From: an uncultured Clostridia bacterium
GTDB taxonomy: Bacteria; Bacillota; Clostridia; TANB77; CAG-508
Assembly (NCBI GenBank): GCA_934149005.1
Contig: CAKPDN010000003.1
Location: forward strand, 84,870-148,869
Direction: 5' to 3'
Length of the DNA: 64,000 bases
Shown here: one piece after another, positions 1 to 8,746 of the stretch
How the letters are laid out: every line of letters begins with the position of its first letter
Numbering within the stretch: position 1 is the stretch's first letter
Notes under the pieces: generated by a model
Databases searched by the model: none
Told to the model about the DNA's origin: nothing
Seen by the model: only the letters and a program-made list of their open reading frames with translations
Position numbers and translations under genes: made by a program

Positions 1-414
1 TATATCCAAACTAGAAATCCATTAGCATATAAGCCAAATTGCGTTACAGAAAGCATTATGGTATATAGGAAAAAATCAGACTTTTTATTAGATAAAAATA
101 TAAATTTTTATACTTCAAATCCTGATTATGTTCCTAATGATGAAAAAGTAGATAGATCTAATATATGGAAAATTGCTCCTGCCAATAACAAGAATCATCC
201 TGCTGTGTTTCCAGAGAAACTATGTAAAAAAATTTTGAAATATTACTCTTTTAAAGGTGATACTGTTTTAGATCCATTTGCAGGAAGTGGAACATTTGGA
301 AAAGCTGCTTATAAAATGGGAAGAATACCTGTTATGTGTGAAATGAATGAGGATTATATAAAAGTAATTAAGGAGGAAAATATATATGATGACATTTCAA
401 CATCAAGTAATTGA
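1..414 (+). CDS. DNA methyltransferase, C-terminal part (cut by left edge)
   Basis: The frame is open from base 1, so the start lies outside the window; the first ATG at 58 is internal. The visible 137 residues end with methyltransferase motif I, DPFAGSG (bases 271-291), the S-adenosylmethionine-binding loop. With motif I at the C-terminus, the catalytic motif IV must lie upstream, which is the order of beta-class N4-cytosine/N6-adenine enzymes. The stop overlaps the start of the next gene, a likely restriction enzyme, so the pair forms a type II restriction-modification system. The methylated base and specificity cannot be read from this fragment. Confidence 0.85.
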   Translation, partial: YIQTRNPLAYKPNCVTESIMVYRKKSDFLLDKNINFYTSNPDYVPNDEKVDRSNIWKIAPANNKNHPAVFPEKLCKKILKYYSFKGDTVLDPFAGSGTFGKAAYKMGRIPVMCEMNEDYIKVIKEENIYDDISTSSN

Positions 415-1258
415 GAATACAATTGAAAAGTTATTAAAAGGCAAAGATTATAGAGAAGAAGTAGTTAATGCAATAAATGCTGAGTTTTTTGATTTTACCA
501 TTACATTTTTTAAAAAAATAGTTTCAGCTAAATTGGACTCACAAGAGATTAGCTTGGATTGGTATTCAAAAAACTTTATAAATAATGCTAAAATTAATCC
601 AGCTGAAAGTGCAATTTTTGCTGGTATGAATAAAAAGACTATTACTAATATATATGGTACTGCATCAAAAGATGTAGTTTTGGATGTTGCTAATGCTAAT
701 TTTAATTATTTAGCTTCCTTGATTGATGAGTTGAAACAAGATGCTACTGATGAAATAGGAATATCTATAAAGCTAACATATCTTGATGTATATGTAGAAT
801 TGGATTTAGCTGAAAGTCTAATTGTAATTAATGCACTAGCAACAAAAAAAGCTGCTATTCGTGGAGGTGCTTGGAGTTCTATAGGAAAAAAAGTAGAAAA
901 ACCATTAGTTACAAAATTATGTTTATTATGTGGAGTTCCAATAAATCATATTGATTCAAGTATTTTTATTAGAAACATGGAATTGGATTATGATAGAGAA
1001 GTTGACTATAAAATATATGATAGAGATATGAATGAAATAAGAGTTGAAGTTAAATTAATGGGAAAAGGAAATCCGGAAAGTGCAGATGTTATTTATGCAA
1101 GAGATACAAAGATGTTTATAGCTGATACTTTAAGTTTACAAAATAAACATCAATTTGATTGTAATAACATTCCATATATAGAAATGAAAAATAATAATGA
1201 TGTTATAGGAGATTTTAAAAAAGCTCTTGATAGACTAAATGTTCCATATACTAAATAA
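386..1258 (+). CDS. Type II restriction endonuclease, probably CfrBI-like
   Basis: A 290-residue protein starting inside the end of the methyltransferase gene, with AAGGAGG at 370-376 and two adjacent ATGs (386, 389). The C-terminal half has a PD-(D/E)XK-like signature: acidic residues near 207-212, then E221-V-K223, followed by the segment LMGKGNPESAD. That segment and the tight coupling to a beta-class methyltransferase recall the CfrBI family (C^CWWGG cutters), but this is recalled similarity and was not searched. It would cleave unmethylated DNA at the partner's site. Being a restriction enzyme is likely from context; the family name is less sure. A promoter for the next operon follows immediately. 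Confidence 0.6.
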   Translation: MMTFQHQVIENTIEKLLKGKDYREEVVNAINAEFFDFTITFFKKIVSAKLDSQEISLDWYSKNFINNAKINPAESAIFAGMNKKTITNIYGTASKDVVLDVANANFNYLASLIDELKQDATDEIGISIKLTYLDVYVELDLAESLIVINALATKKAAIRGGAWSSIGKKVEKPLVTKLCLLCGVPINHIDSSIFIRNMELDYDREVDYKIYDRDMNEIRVEVKLMGKGNPESADVIYARDTKMFIADTLSLQNKHQFDCNNIPYIEMKNNNDVIGDFKKALDRLNVPYTK

Positions 1259-1275
1259 AGCTACTGCAAAACGAC

Positions 1276-1304
1276 TTGTAAATTTAGATTTATTAGTGTA
1301 AAAT
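1276..1304 (+). promoter_or_regulatory. Sigma-A promoter of the femAB/alr/ftsH cluster
   Basis: TTGTAA at 1276-1281 and TAAAAT at 1299-1304 are separated by exactly 17 bases, about 40 bases before the FemAB start. It separates the restriction genes from the following co-oriented genes. Confidence 0.6.
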
Positions 1305-1345
1305 ATCATTAAATTGTAAATAATAATAGGAGGAAAAAATAAAAA

Positions 1346-2410
1346 ATGAGATTTGTAACAGATGAAGACTCGAAGAAAGAATATAAAAAATTTTTAGAAG
1401 GACACGAAAGATGTAATTTTCAACAATCATTAGAATGGGCAGAAATAAAAAAGCCAAATTGGATACCAGAAGTAATATTAGCAGAAGATGAAGAAAAAAA
1501 TATAATAGGATCACTATGTATATGGATAAGAAAAATGCCTATATTTGGAAATATAATGTATGCACCAAGAGGACCTGTATGTGATATACACGATATATCA
1601 GTTATGAAGCAATTAACAGATGGAGCAAAAGAACTAGCAAAAAAATATAATGCAATAGGATTAAGAATAGAACCAGATATAGAAACTAGTAACCAAGCAT
1701 TTAGGGATATAGTAACAAATTTAGGATATAAAATAAAAGATGATGCAAAAGACTTTAAAGATGAAATTCAACCAAGATTTGTATTCAGACTAGATATTAA
1801 AGACAAAACAGAAGAAGAAGTAATGGCCGGGTTTCATCAAAAATGGAGATACAACATACGTTTAGCAGGAAGAAAAGGAGTAGAAGTAAGAGAGGGAACA
1901 AAAGAAGATTTAAAAGATTTTCACAAAATAATGATAGAAACAGGAAATAGAGATGGATTTATAACAAGACCATTAGAATATTTTGAAAAAATGTATGAAA
2001 ATATGGTACCAGAAGGACATATGAAATTACTTATGGCATATTATGAAGGAAAGCCAATATCAGGAGTAATACCAATATTCTATGGAAACAAGACATGGTA
2101 TTTATATGGAGCAAGCAGTAATCAACATAGAAATTTAATGCCAAACTATTTATTACAATGGGAAATGATAAAAATGGCGATAGCAAGACATGATGATATA
2201 TATGATTTTAGAGGAGTATCAGGTGTAGTTGATGAAAATCATCCACAATATGGTTTATATAGATTTAAAAAAGGATTTGGAGCAAAATTCACAGAATTTA
2301 TAGGAGAAATTTATATACCATTTAAACCTTTAAAATATAAAATGTACAAATTTTCAGAGAAAGCATTCAGAACATTAAGGCAAATAAAAAGAAAGATTAA
2401 TAAAAAATAA
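1346..2410 (+). CDS. FemAB-type peptidoglycan bridge aminoacyltransferase
   Basis: A 354-residue cytoplasmic protein of the FemA/FemB/FmhB (GNAT-fold) family, which transfers amino acids from aminoacyl-tRNA to the lysine of lipid II or peptidoglycan precursors. Visible marks are QQSLEWAEIKK near the N-terminus, YAPRGPVCD, the central RYNIRLAGRKGVEV segment, and the C-terminal YDFRGVSG followed by HPQYGLYRFKKGFG, all typical of the family. AGGAGG lies before the ATG. An alanine racemase gene follows 67 bases later, which supports a cell-wall role. Which amino acid is added, and at which bridge position, cannot be told. Confidence 0.85.
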   Translation: MRFVTDEDSKKEYKKFLEGHERCNFQQSLEWAEIKKPNWIPEVILAEDEEKNIIGSLCIWIRKMPIFGNIMYAPRGPVCDIHDISVMKQLTDGAKELAKKYNAIGLRIEPDIETSNQAFRDIVTNLGYKIKDDAKDFKDEIQPRFVFRLDIKDKTEEEVMAGFHQKWRYNIRLAGRKGVEVREGTKEDLKDFHKIMIETGNRDGFITRPLEYFEKMYENMVPEGHMKLLMAYYEGKPISGVIPIFYGNKTWYLYGASSNQHRNLMPNYLLQWEMIKMAIARHDDIYDFRGVSGVVDENHPQYGLYRFKKGFGAKFTEFIGEIYIPFKPLKYKMYKFSEKAFRTLRQIKRKINKK

Positions 2411-2413
2411 AAT

Positions 2414-2463
2414 CTGTCCCTAATGGGACAAAAATGTCCCAAAAGAACCGTCCCCATGGGACA
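2414..2463. repeat. REP-like palindromes (TGTCCC family)
   Basis: Directly after the femAB stop lie two hairpins: TGTCCC-TAAT-GGGACA (2415-2430) and a 29-nt unit from 2435 to 2463 beginning TGTCCCAAAAGAAC and ending CATGGGACA. The second is closely matched in reverse at 12728-12758. The unit touches the ribosome binding site of the racemase gene, so it may also affect transcription or translation. Confidence 0.6.
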
Positions 2464-2477
2464 AGGAGTGAAAAAAT

Positions 2478-3596
2478 TTGAAATCAGTAATAATAAATAA
2501 AGAAGATTTAAGATATAATATTGAAAAAATAAAGGAATATGCAAATACAAATTTACCAAATGATAATGGAGATAAAGTAAAAATAATAGCAGTAGTAAAA
2601 TCAAACGGATATGGATTAGGAATAGTAGAATATACAGAATTTTTAGTTGACAATGGAATAGATTTTTTTGCAGTATCAACAGTTGAAGAAGCTCTAAAAA
2701 TAAGGAATACAGGTATTAAAGAAAAATTATTGATGCTATCATCAACAAGTGTAGAGGAAGATGTAAGAAGTTTAATTAAAAATAATGTAATATTAACTAT
2801 TGGCTCAAAAGAATCTGCTGAAATAGCTGACAAAATTGGACAAGAATTAAATAAAAAGGTAAAAGCACATATAAAAATTGATACAGGATTTGGAAGATAT
2901 GGATTTGAATATTGTAACAGGGATAAAATGATACAAACATTAAAAAATTTAAAAAATGTAAAGATAGAAGGGACATTTACACATTTTTCAAATGCATATT
3001 ATGATGATAAATATACAAAATTACAATTTGACAGATTTATAGATTGTGTTGAAGTTTTAAAAATGAATGACATAGAAACAGGAATACTACATGTATGTAA
3101 CACATCAGCTTTTATAAAATTTCCAAATATGCATTTAAATGCAGTAAGAATAGGTTCAGCATTTAATGGAAGAATATCTTTTAAAAATTCAATGGGACTA
3201 AGAAAAGTAGGGTATCTAAAATCGAATGTAGCAGAAATAAGGGAACTTCCAAAAGGATTTAATGTAGGATATTCAAATACATATAAAACAAAAAAAGAAA
3301 CAAAAGTTGCAATAATTCCATGTGGATATTCTGATGGCGTAAATGTACAAAATGGAAGAGATATGTTTAGAATGATTGATAAAATTAGATATACAGTAGA
3401 AGATATAAGAAACATATTTAAAAAACAAAAAATATATGTAACAATCAATAAACAAAAATGTCCAATATTAGGAAGAATAGGAACATACCATGTTACTGTA
3501 GATATAACTGGAAAAAATGTTAAAATAAATGATGAAGTTGTGTTTAATACTAATATTAAACACATTGACAGTAGTATTAAAAGAATATGGAATTAA
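2478..3596 (+). CDS. alr: Alanine racemase family enzyme
   Basis: A 372-residue PLP enzyme of fold type III that makes D-alanine for peptidoglycan. The PLP lysine is K41 in AVVKSNGYGLG; substrate-loop residues are in IKIDTGFGRYG; the C-terminal domain has IPCGYSDGV, whose Tyr284 lies where the family's catalytic tyrosine is expected. The start is TTG, with AAGGAG 10 bases upstream. The usual GR(I/V)CMDQ motif reads GRIGTYHVTVD, so the carbamylated-lysine/MDQ region is atypical. A racemase for another amino acid, for example serine, is therefore possible. It sits between the FemAB ligase and a membrane protein. Confidence 0.85.
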   Translation: MKSVIINKEDLRYNIEKIKEYANTNLPNDNGDKVKIIAVVKSNGYGLGIVEYTEFLVDNGIDFFAVSTVEEALKIRNTGIKEKLLMLSSTSVEEDVRSLIKNNVILTIGSKESAEIADKIGQELNKKVKAHIKIDTGFGRYGFEYCNRDKMIQTLKNLKNVKIEGTFTHFSNAYYDDKYTKLQFDRFIDCVEVLKMNDIETGILHVCNTSAFIKFPNMHLNAVRIGSAFNGRISFKNSMGLRKVGYLKSNVAEIRELPKGFNVGYSNTYKTKKETKVAIIPCGYSDGVNVQNGRDMFRMIDKIRYTVEDIRNIFKKQKIYVTINKQKCPILGRIGTYHVTVDITGKNVKINDEVVFNTNIKHIDSSIKRIWN

Positions 3597-3604
3597 CAGT
3601 TAAA

Positions 3605-3630
3605 CATACAAAATTTGAAAATTTTGTATG
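3605..3630 (+). terminator. Intergenic hairpin after alr
   Basis: A 10-bp stem (3605-3614 with 3621-3630) and 6-nt loop lies just after the alr stop. It lacks a long T run, so it is more likely an mRNA-stabilising or attenuating hairpin than a strong terminator; the next genes probably stay co-transcribed. Confidence 0.4.
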
Positions 3631-3671
3631 ACAGTGAGAGAATGAAGTGAACGAAAAGGAGAGAAAATAAA

Positions 3672-4748
3672 TTGAGAAAGAATCTACAAAAAGAAGAAAA
3701 AGAACAAAAAAGTGAAATGAAAAAGGGATTTTTTAAAAAAATATGGTATTCAATAGATAAAATAGAAAAATATTCAGAATTATCAGCAGAAGGATTTGGA
3801 AGAGCTATACAGTATTTAAGCATTTTAATTATAATATTAGCAGTAGTATCATCAGCTGTTACAACATATAGAACAAGTAAAGAAATAAAAAATATTAGTG
3901 AATATATAAACGAAAATGCACCAGAATTCACATATAAAGATAATATATTAACTATGGACTCCCAAGAACCAATAGTTGATGAAAACTCAGAGTTTGGAAA
4001 GATAATAATTGATACAAATACGGAAGAAGAACAACAAATAAATCAATATATAAATGATGCAGAAGAAGATAATACAGTAATTGTATTAAAAGATAAATTA
4101 ATATTAAAGCAAACTGGAGTAGTAGGAACAACTAATTACACTTATAAAGATTTATTTCAACAAGTAGGTATAACAGAATTTAATAAAGAGACATTAGTAA
4201 AGTATTTAACAAGTTCAAATATGATGTCATTATATTTAAATTTATTTATGACATTATTTATATATGCATTTGTAATACAATTTATTAATACAATATTTTA
4301 TGTAATAGTAATAAGCATTGTTGGGTATATAGCAACAATAGTTTTAAGATTAAAAATAAGGTATGTAGCAGTATTTAATATGGCAGTATATGCTGTAACT
4401 TTACCAACATTACTAGATGTTTTATATATTGGAATAAATGCATTTTATAATTATGTAATAGGATATTTTGAAGTAATGTATGTAATGGTAGCTTCAATTT
4501 ATATGATAGCAGCAATATTTATACTAAAATCAGAATTTAATAAAAAACAAGGAGAAATACAGCAAGTTATTGAAGTAGAGAAAAAAGTAAAAGAAAATTT
4601 AAAAGAACAACAAGAGAAAGAAAATAAAGAAGAAAATAAAACTACAAATAAAAAAGATAAAAATGAGAAAGAAAAGAAAGGAGAACAGCCTAAAGAACAA
4701 CAAGAAAATGAAAAAGAAGGAGAAGAACCTGAAGGTTCAAATGCATAA
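3672..4748 (+). CDS. DUF1189-like multi-pass membrane protein
   Basis: A 358-residue protein with a TTG start preceded by AAGGAG. A basic cytoplasmic N-terminus leads to a membrane helix near residues 40-62, then an extracellular part (about 65-175), then three or four closely packed helices between about 180 and 285. The tail is long and highly charged, dominated by Lys, Glu and Gln. This layout, one helix, an outside domain and a C-terminal helical bundle, resembles DUF1189 proteins of Firmicutes, whose role is unknown. It lies 39 bases before ftsH and may be part of the same membrane-quality operon. Family assignment is by recall only. Confidence 0.6.
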   Translation: MRKNLQKEEKEQKSEMKKGFFKKIWYSIDKIEKYSELSAEGFGRAIQYLSILIIILAVVSSAVTTYRTSKEIKNISEYINENAPEFTYKDNILTMDSQEPIVDENSEFGKIIIDTNTEEEQQINQYINDAEEDNTVIVLKDKLILKQTGVVGTTNYTYKDLFQQVGITEFNKETLVKYLTSSNMMSLYLNLFMTLFIYAFVIQFINTIFYVIVISIVGYIATIVLRLKIRYVAVFNMAVYAVTLPTLLDVLYIGINAFYNYVIGYFEVMYVMVASIYMIAAIFILKSEFNKKQGEIQQVIEVEKKVKENLKEQQEKENKEENKTTNKKDKNEKEKKGEQPKEQQENEKEGEEPEGSNA

Positions 4749-4787
4749 TAAAAATATATAAAAATTGGAAAGGGAATTATAAGAATA

Positions 4788-6578
4788 ATGGATAATAAAA
4801 AAAATAGAAAAAATAATAAAAGTATAGCAATAGCAGCAGTTATTTTGATTATTATAATAAGTATCTTATCTGGGGTAGCAATTTATTTTTTAACAAATAA
4901 TAAAGAAAAAGATGATAAAACACTTGCATATACAGATTTAATAAAAGAAATTTCTTATGGAAATGTAGAAAAAGTAGAAATGACAGTTGGAAGTACTAGT
5001 CTAAAAATAAAAATGAAAGATGTAGAGGAAGAAAAAAAATCAATAGTTCCGAATACAGAAGCATTTATAGAATTAATACAACAAAAGGTAGCAGATGGAA
5101 ATGATATAGAATTAATACAAAAACCTAAAAATGCTTTAATGCAAATACCAGCGACACTTTTAAGTTTACTTCCTACATTTATAATGATTGCATTATTTAT
5201 AATGATATTTAAAATGCAGGGATTAGGAGAAAAAGGGCAAGTATATGAAGATACTGAAAGAAAAACAAAAATTAGGTTTAAAGATGTTGCGGGATTAGAT
5301 GAAGAAAAAGAAGAATTAATAGAAATAGTAGATTTCTTAAAAAAACCAGAAAAATTTACTAAAATGGGAGCCAAAATTCCAAAAGGTGTTTTATTATATG
5401 GAAAACCAGGAACAGGAAAAACTTTAATAGCAAAAGCAATAGCAGGAGAAGCAGATGTACCATTTATATCAATGAGTGGATCAGAATTTATAGAAATGTT
5501 TGCAGGACTTGGAGCTTCAAGAGTAAGAAAATTATTTGAAAAGGCTAGAAAATTAGCTCCATGTATTGTATTTATAGATGAGATAGATGCAATAGGTGCA
5601 AGAAGAACTTCAAATAGTGGTGCAGAAACAGAGAATAATCAAACTTTAAATCAATTATTAGTTGAAATGGATGGATTTAGTTCAGAAGAGACCATAATAG
5701 TATTGGCAGCAACAAACAGACCAGAAATGCTTGATAAAGCTTTATTAAGACCTGGTAGATTTGATAGACAGATAACTATTCCTGCTCCTGATTTAAAGGG
5801 AAGATTAGATATATTAAAAATACACAGTGAAGGTAAAAGATTATCAGATGATGTTAATTTAGAAAGCATTGCAGAAGATACAGCTGGATTTACAGGTGCA
5901 GAACTTGCTAATATTTTAAATGAGGCTGCAATTATTGCTACAATAAATAAGCATGAAGATATTGAAAATTCAGATATTGAAGAAGCGGTTAAAAAGGTTA
6001 CTGTTGGATTAGAAAAACATAGTAGAGTATATTCAGAAAAAGATAAAAAATTAACAGCGTATCATGAAGCTGGACATGCAGTAGTTAGCCAATATCTACC
6101 AACACAAACATCTGTAAAAGAAGTATCTATAATACCAAGAGGAGTAGCTGGTGGATATACAATGTATAAGTCAGATGAAGATAAATATTATGTATCAAAA
6201 ACTGAAATGAAAGAAAAATTAATTGCACTTCTTGGTGGTAGAGCAGCAGAAAAATTAGTGTTAGATGATATATCAACAGGTGCAAGCAATGATATTGAAA
6301 TTGCTACAAAAGTTGCAAGAGAAATGGTTACAAAATATGGTATGAGCGATAATTTAGGACCAATTGATTTTCAAGGTAAAGAACAAAATGATATGTTAGT
6401 TTTTGGAGAGAATATTGGAGATAGAATAGGTGCAGAAGTAAAATCATTAATAGATGAAGCATATAATAATGCTCAAAAATTGTTAATTGAACATAGAGAC
6501 AAGTTGGATACTATTGCACAGACTTTACTTGAAAAAGAGAAAATTAATGAACAAGAATTTAAAAAAATATTTGAATAG
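4788..6578 (+). CDS. ftsH: ATP-dependent zinc metalloprotease FtsH
   Basis: A 596-residue membrane AAA+ protease that extracts and degrades membrane and regulatory proteins. Two transmembrane helices (about 13-36 and 118-140) flank a small outside domain. The AAA module has Walker A GKPGTGKT (from residue 205), Walker B IVFIDEIDAIG (about 258-268) and the SRH with RPGRFDRQ. The zinc site is HEAGH (His426, Glu427, His430), and the third ligand Asp lies in DDISTGASND. All expected parts are present and the length is normal for Clostridia. It is followed at once by a strong terminator. Confidence 0.97.
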   Translation: MDNKKNRKNNKSIAIAAVILIIIISILSGVAIYFLTNNKEKDDKTLAYTDLIKEISYGNVEKVEMTVGSTSLKIKMKDVEEEKKSIVPNTEAFIELIQQKVADGNDIELIQKPKNALMQIPATLLSLLPTFIMIALFIMIFKMQGLGEKGQVYEDTERKTKIRFKDVAGLDEEKEELIEIVDFLKKPEKFTKMGAKIPKGVLLYGKPGTGKTLIAKAIAGEADVPFISMSGSEFIEMFAGLGASRVRKLFEKARKLAPCIVFIDEIDAIGARRTSNSGAETENNQTLNQLLVEMDGFSSEETIIVLAATNRPEMLDKALLRPGRFDRQITIPAPDLKGRLDILKIHSEGKRLSDDVNLESIAEDTAGFTGAELANILNEAAIIATINKHEDIENSDIEEAVKKVTVGLEKHSRVYSEKDKKLTAYHEAGHAVVSQYLPTQTSVKEVSIIPRGVAGGYTMYKSDEDKYYVSKTEMKEKLIALLGGRAAEKLVLDDISTGASNDIEIATKVAREMVTKYGMSDNLGPIDFQGKEQNDMLVFGENIGDRIGAEVKSLIDEAYNNAQKLLIEHRDKLDTIAQTLLEKEKINEQEFKKIFE

Positions 6579-6610
6579 AAAAGCGGTAGCATGTGCTACC
6601 GCTTTTTGGA
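6579..6610. terminator. Bidirectional rho-independent terminator
   Basis: A 13-bp perfect stem (6579-6591 with 6594-6606) begins one base after the ftsH stop and ends in TTTTT. Its A-rich left side serves the opposite strand too, and the small minus-strand gene ends within it. Confidence 0.9.
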
Positions 6611-6832
6611 AATTCTTGGCAAAGTCAATGAAGATAATCTTCTTGAAAATTCCGAAAAAGATTCAAGAGAATGGAAGCGAGCAGTATTATAATTTTCTAA
6701 GTTTCCATTCAATTCGGAAATCCAGTTACAAATTTGTGATGAATTTGCTGAGAAAATATCAATTGTACTGCTAAGTGTGCTTACCCGACCATCTTCATCA
6801 AGTATTGCATTAAATTTAAACTTATTTGCCAT
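6596..6832 (-). CDS. Small hypothetical protein (78 aa)
   Basis: I do not recognise this protein. The start is set at the ATG whose complement is 6830-6832 (protein begins MANKFKFNAIL) because AGGAGG (6838-6843) precedes it at good spacing; an upstream in-frame start lacks one. The product is soluble-looking, 78 residues, Ser-rich, with no membrane segment. Codon use differs from the neighbours: it contains CGG (GGT CGG GTA) read in frame, plus several CGN arginine codons, which suggests recent acquisition. It converges on ftsH and shares the terminator. Confidence 0.55.
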   Translation of the reverse strand: MANKFKFNAILDEDGRVSTLSSTIDIFSANSSQICNWISELNGNLENYNTARFHSLESFSEFSRRLSSLTLPRISKKR

Positions 6833-6906
6833 TATATTCCTCCTATAATGTGTAAACATAAAGTTTCATATACTATAATACCAAAAAATTCCAGAAAAGT
6901 CAATCA

Positions 6907-7079
6907 AAATCTTTTCTTTACTATTCATAAATTTATCGGCTGTCTTTCATTCACTAGAAATTCTATAAATTTTTTATGGCACCTTTCCACTAAAGTGAAC
7001 TCTTTCCATAAAAAATTTAAGAATTTCTATGTTCATTACAGTTGCAGTCTAAATTTATTCATAGTTAAAGAAAAGATTT
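6907..7079. repeat. 173-bp imperfect palindrome (TGGCACC/TGAACTC family)
   Basis: Two nested inverted pairs: 6907-6935 with 7050-7079, and 6957-6979 with 7006-7027. The central part reads TGGCACCTTTCCA, then GTGAACTCTTTCCA. The same core occurs in the larger palindrome at 31861-32255. No gene is visible in 6860-7199 beyond this element. Confidence 0.75.
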
Positions 7080-7199
7080 TTCGCCCGTGAACATTTCTCA
7101 AGATAAACAATAACAAATTTTAAAGCTCATTCCATTCAAGCATATATTAAATATTTAAGGAGCATTTCCCTGAACAGAAAACATTACAAAAAGCTAAAA

Positions 7200-8615
7200 T
7201 TATTTAGTTAATAATTCATAAATTGCTTTGCAATAAATATTACAAGCAGTTATTAAATTATCGATTGAAATGAATTCATCAATTTGGTGACACATATCTT
7301 TTTGGCCAGGCAAATTTGCACCAAAAGAAACAAAATTATCAAAAGCTCTTGCATAAGTAGCACCACCAATGGCGATAGGTTCATAATTTGAATTAGTATA
7401 TTCATTATAAATTTTGCATAAAGTTTTAACTAAATAAGAATCTTTAGAAACGTAAAGAGGAACTTTTTTATCAGCAAATTTACAATAAACATTATCAAAT
7501 TTTTTGCATATAGAAGAAAGAGTATTTTCAATTAAGTCGAATTTTGTATTTATGGGTACTCTTAAGTTAAGTCCAATTTTTAAATCATCATCTTTAAAAT
7601 AAAATTTTCCAACATTTAAAGTTAATTTTCCAGATTCATCAGGAAAATTAATATTTAATTTTTCACCATTATAATCAAGACCAATATATTTTGTAAATAA
7701 ATCAAATAAAGGAATTATAATATTATAATTTTTAAATAATTTATCCAAAATAATAATTAATCTTGCAATAGCATTTACACCTAAATCAGGGTGAGCAGAA
7801 TGTGCTTGAATGCCATATGATATTATTTTTAGTTCATAACTATTTATAATTTCAGTTTTAATATTAAAATTATATTTTGATGCAATATTATTGATAAAAT
7901 TATCAATATCAAGAATTTTAATATTGTTATTTATAGAAATTATGCAGCTACAATATTTAGGAACGACATTTAAAGGATTATTATTACAATCAATATTTTT
8001 TAAAACTATATCTTTATTTAAAAAAATTGAATAGTTCATTATTAAAAAAGGAGAGATAAGGCCTTTTTCAGCATATATACATGGAAAATCAGCATCGGGA
8101 CTAAAACCAATAGAAGGTATTTCTTCATGTTTTTTGTAATAATCAATACACTTCCAATTTCTTTCTTCATTTAAGCCTAAAATTAATCGAACTCTTTTGT
8201 TTATATTAATAGAGTTATTTTGTACATAATCCATAACAGCTTTCATAGCGTATAAGCTAGCCATAACGGGTCCTTTATCATCAATACTACCTCTGCCATA
8301 AATTTTATTATCAATAATTTGTGCATCAAAAGGAGGATATGTCCAGTTTTTACCTTCGGGAACAACATCTAAGTGCCCAACAATTCCAATTAATTCATTA
8401 CCAGAGCCAAATTCTATGTATCCACAATAACCATCAATGTTTTTTGTTTTAAATCCTAATTTTTTACCTAGTTCTAAAACATAATCTAAAGCTTTAACAG
8501 TATTTTTCCCAAATGGTGCATTTATATCAGTTGATTCCTCATACACACTTGGAATTTTAATTAATTCTTGTAAATTCTTAATAAGTTCATTTTTGTTAAT
8601 ATATTTTTTAAACAT
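7200..8615 (-). CDS. PepV-like M20 metallodipeptidase
   Basis: A 471-residue M20 zinc peptidase related to PepV/Sapep dipeptidases, cytoplasmic enzymes that release amino acids from dipeptides. Visible marks in order: GHLDVVPEG (first metal His and Asp), GRGSIDDKGPVMA (bridging Asp), NEERNWKCIDYY (catalytic Glu-Glu), SPDADFPCIYAEKG (third metal Asp), AHSAHPDLGVNAIA in the lid domain, and a C-terminal GGATYARAF with His in KDMCHQIDE. All core ligands are present. The start is the ATG at 8615 with AAAGGTGTG upstream. The gene stands alone, divergent from the transketolase subunit gene. Confidence 0.9.
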   Translation of the reverse strand: MFKKYINKNELIKNLQELIKIPSVYEESTDINAPFGKNTVKALDYVLELGKKLGFKTKNIDGYCGYIEFGSGNELIGIVGHLDVVPEGKNWTYPPFDAQIIDNKIYGRGSIDDKGPVMASLYAMKAVMDYVQNNSININKRVRLILGLNEERNWKCIDYYKKHEEIPSIGFSPDADFPCIYAEKGLISPFLIMNYSIFLNKDIVLKNIDCNNNPLNVVPKYCSCIISINNNIKILDIDNFINNIASKYNFNIKTEIINSYELKIISYGIQAHSAHPDLGVNAIARLIIILDKLFKNYNIIIPLFDLFTKYIGLDYNGEKLNINFPDESGKLTLNVGKFYFKDDDLKIGLNLRVPINTKFDLIENTLSSICKKFDNVYCKFADKKVPLYVSKDSYLVKTLCKIYNEYTNSNYEPIAIGGATYARAFDNFVSFGANLPGQKDMCHQIDEFISIDNLITACNIYCKAIYELLTK

Positions 8616-8684
8616 TTAATCACACCTTTCAAAAATATTATGTTATTATTATACTACAATAATATTATATTTGCATAAAAAATG

Positions 8685-8713
8685 TTGCAGAAAAATGATA
8701 TTAAATATATAAT
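8685..8713 (+). promoter_or_regulatory. Sigma-A promoter of the transketolase subunit gene
   Basis: TTGCAG (8685-8690) and a perfect TATAAT (8708-8713) with a 17-base spacer, about 30 bases before the start codon. Confidence 0.7.
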
Positions 8714-8746
8714 AGTCACAATATAAAAATAAAAAGGAGAAAGAAT

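Noticed and set aside
386..1258. Linking the CfrBI-like enzyme or its methylation to the CGG breaks
   Set aside because: The break sites share only CGG, which is not a match to a CCWWGG-type site.
6848..7090. An 80-residue plus-strand frame near 6.9-7.1 kb
   Set aside because: It lies across the palindrome, has no ribosome binding site and no protein-like composition.
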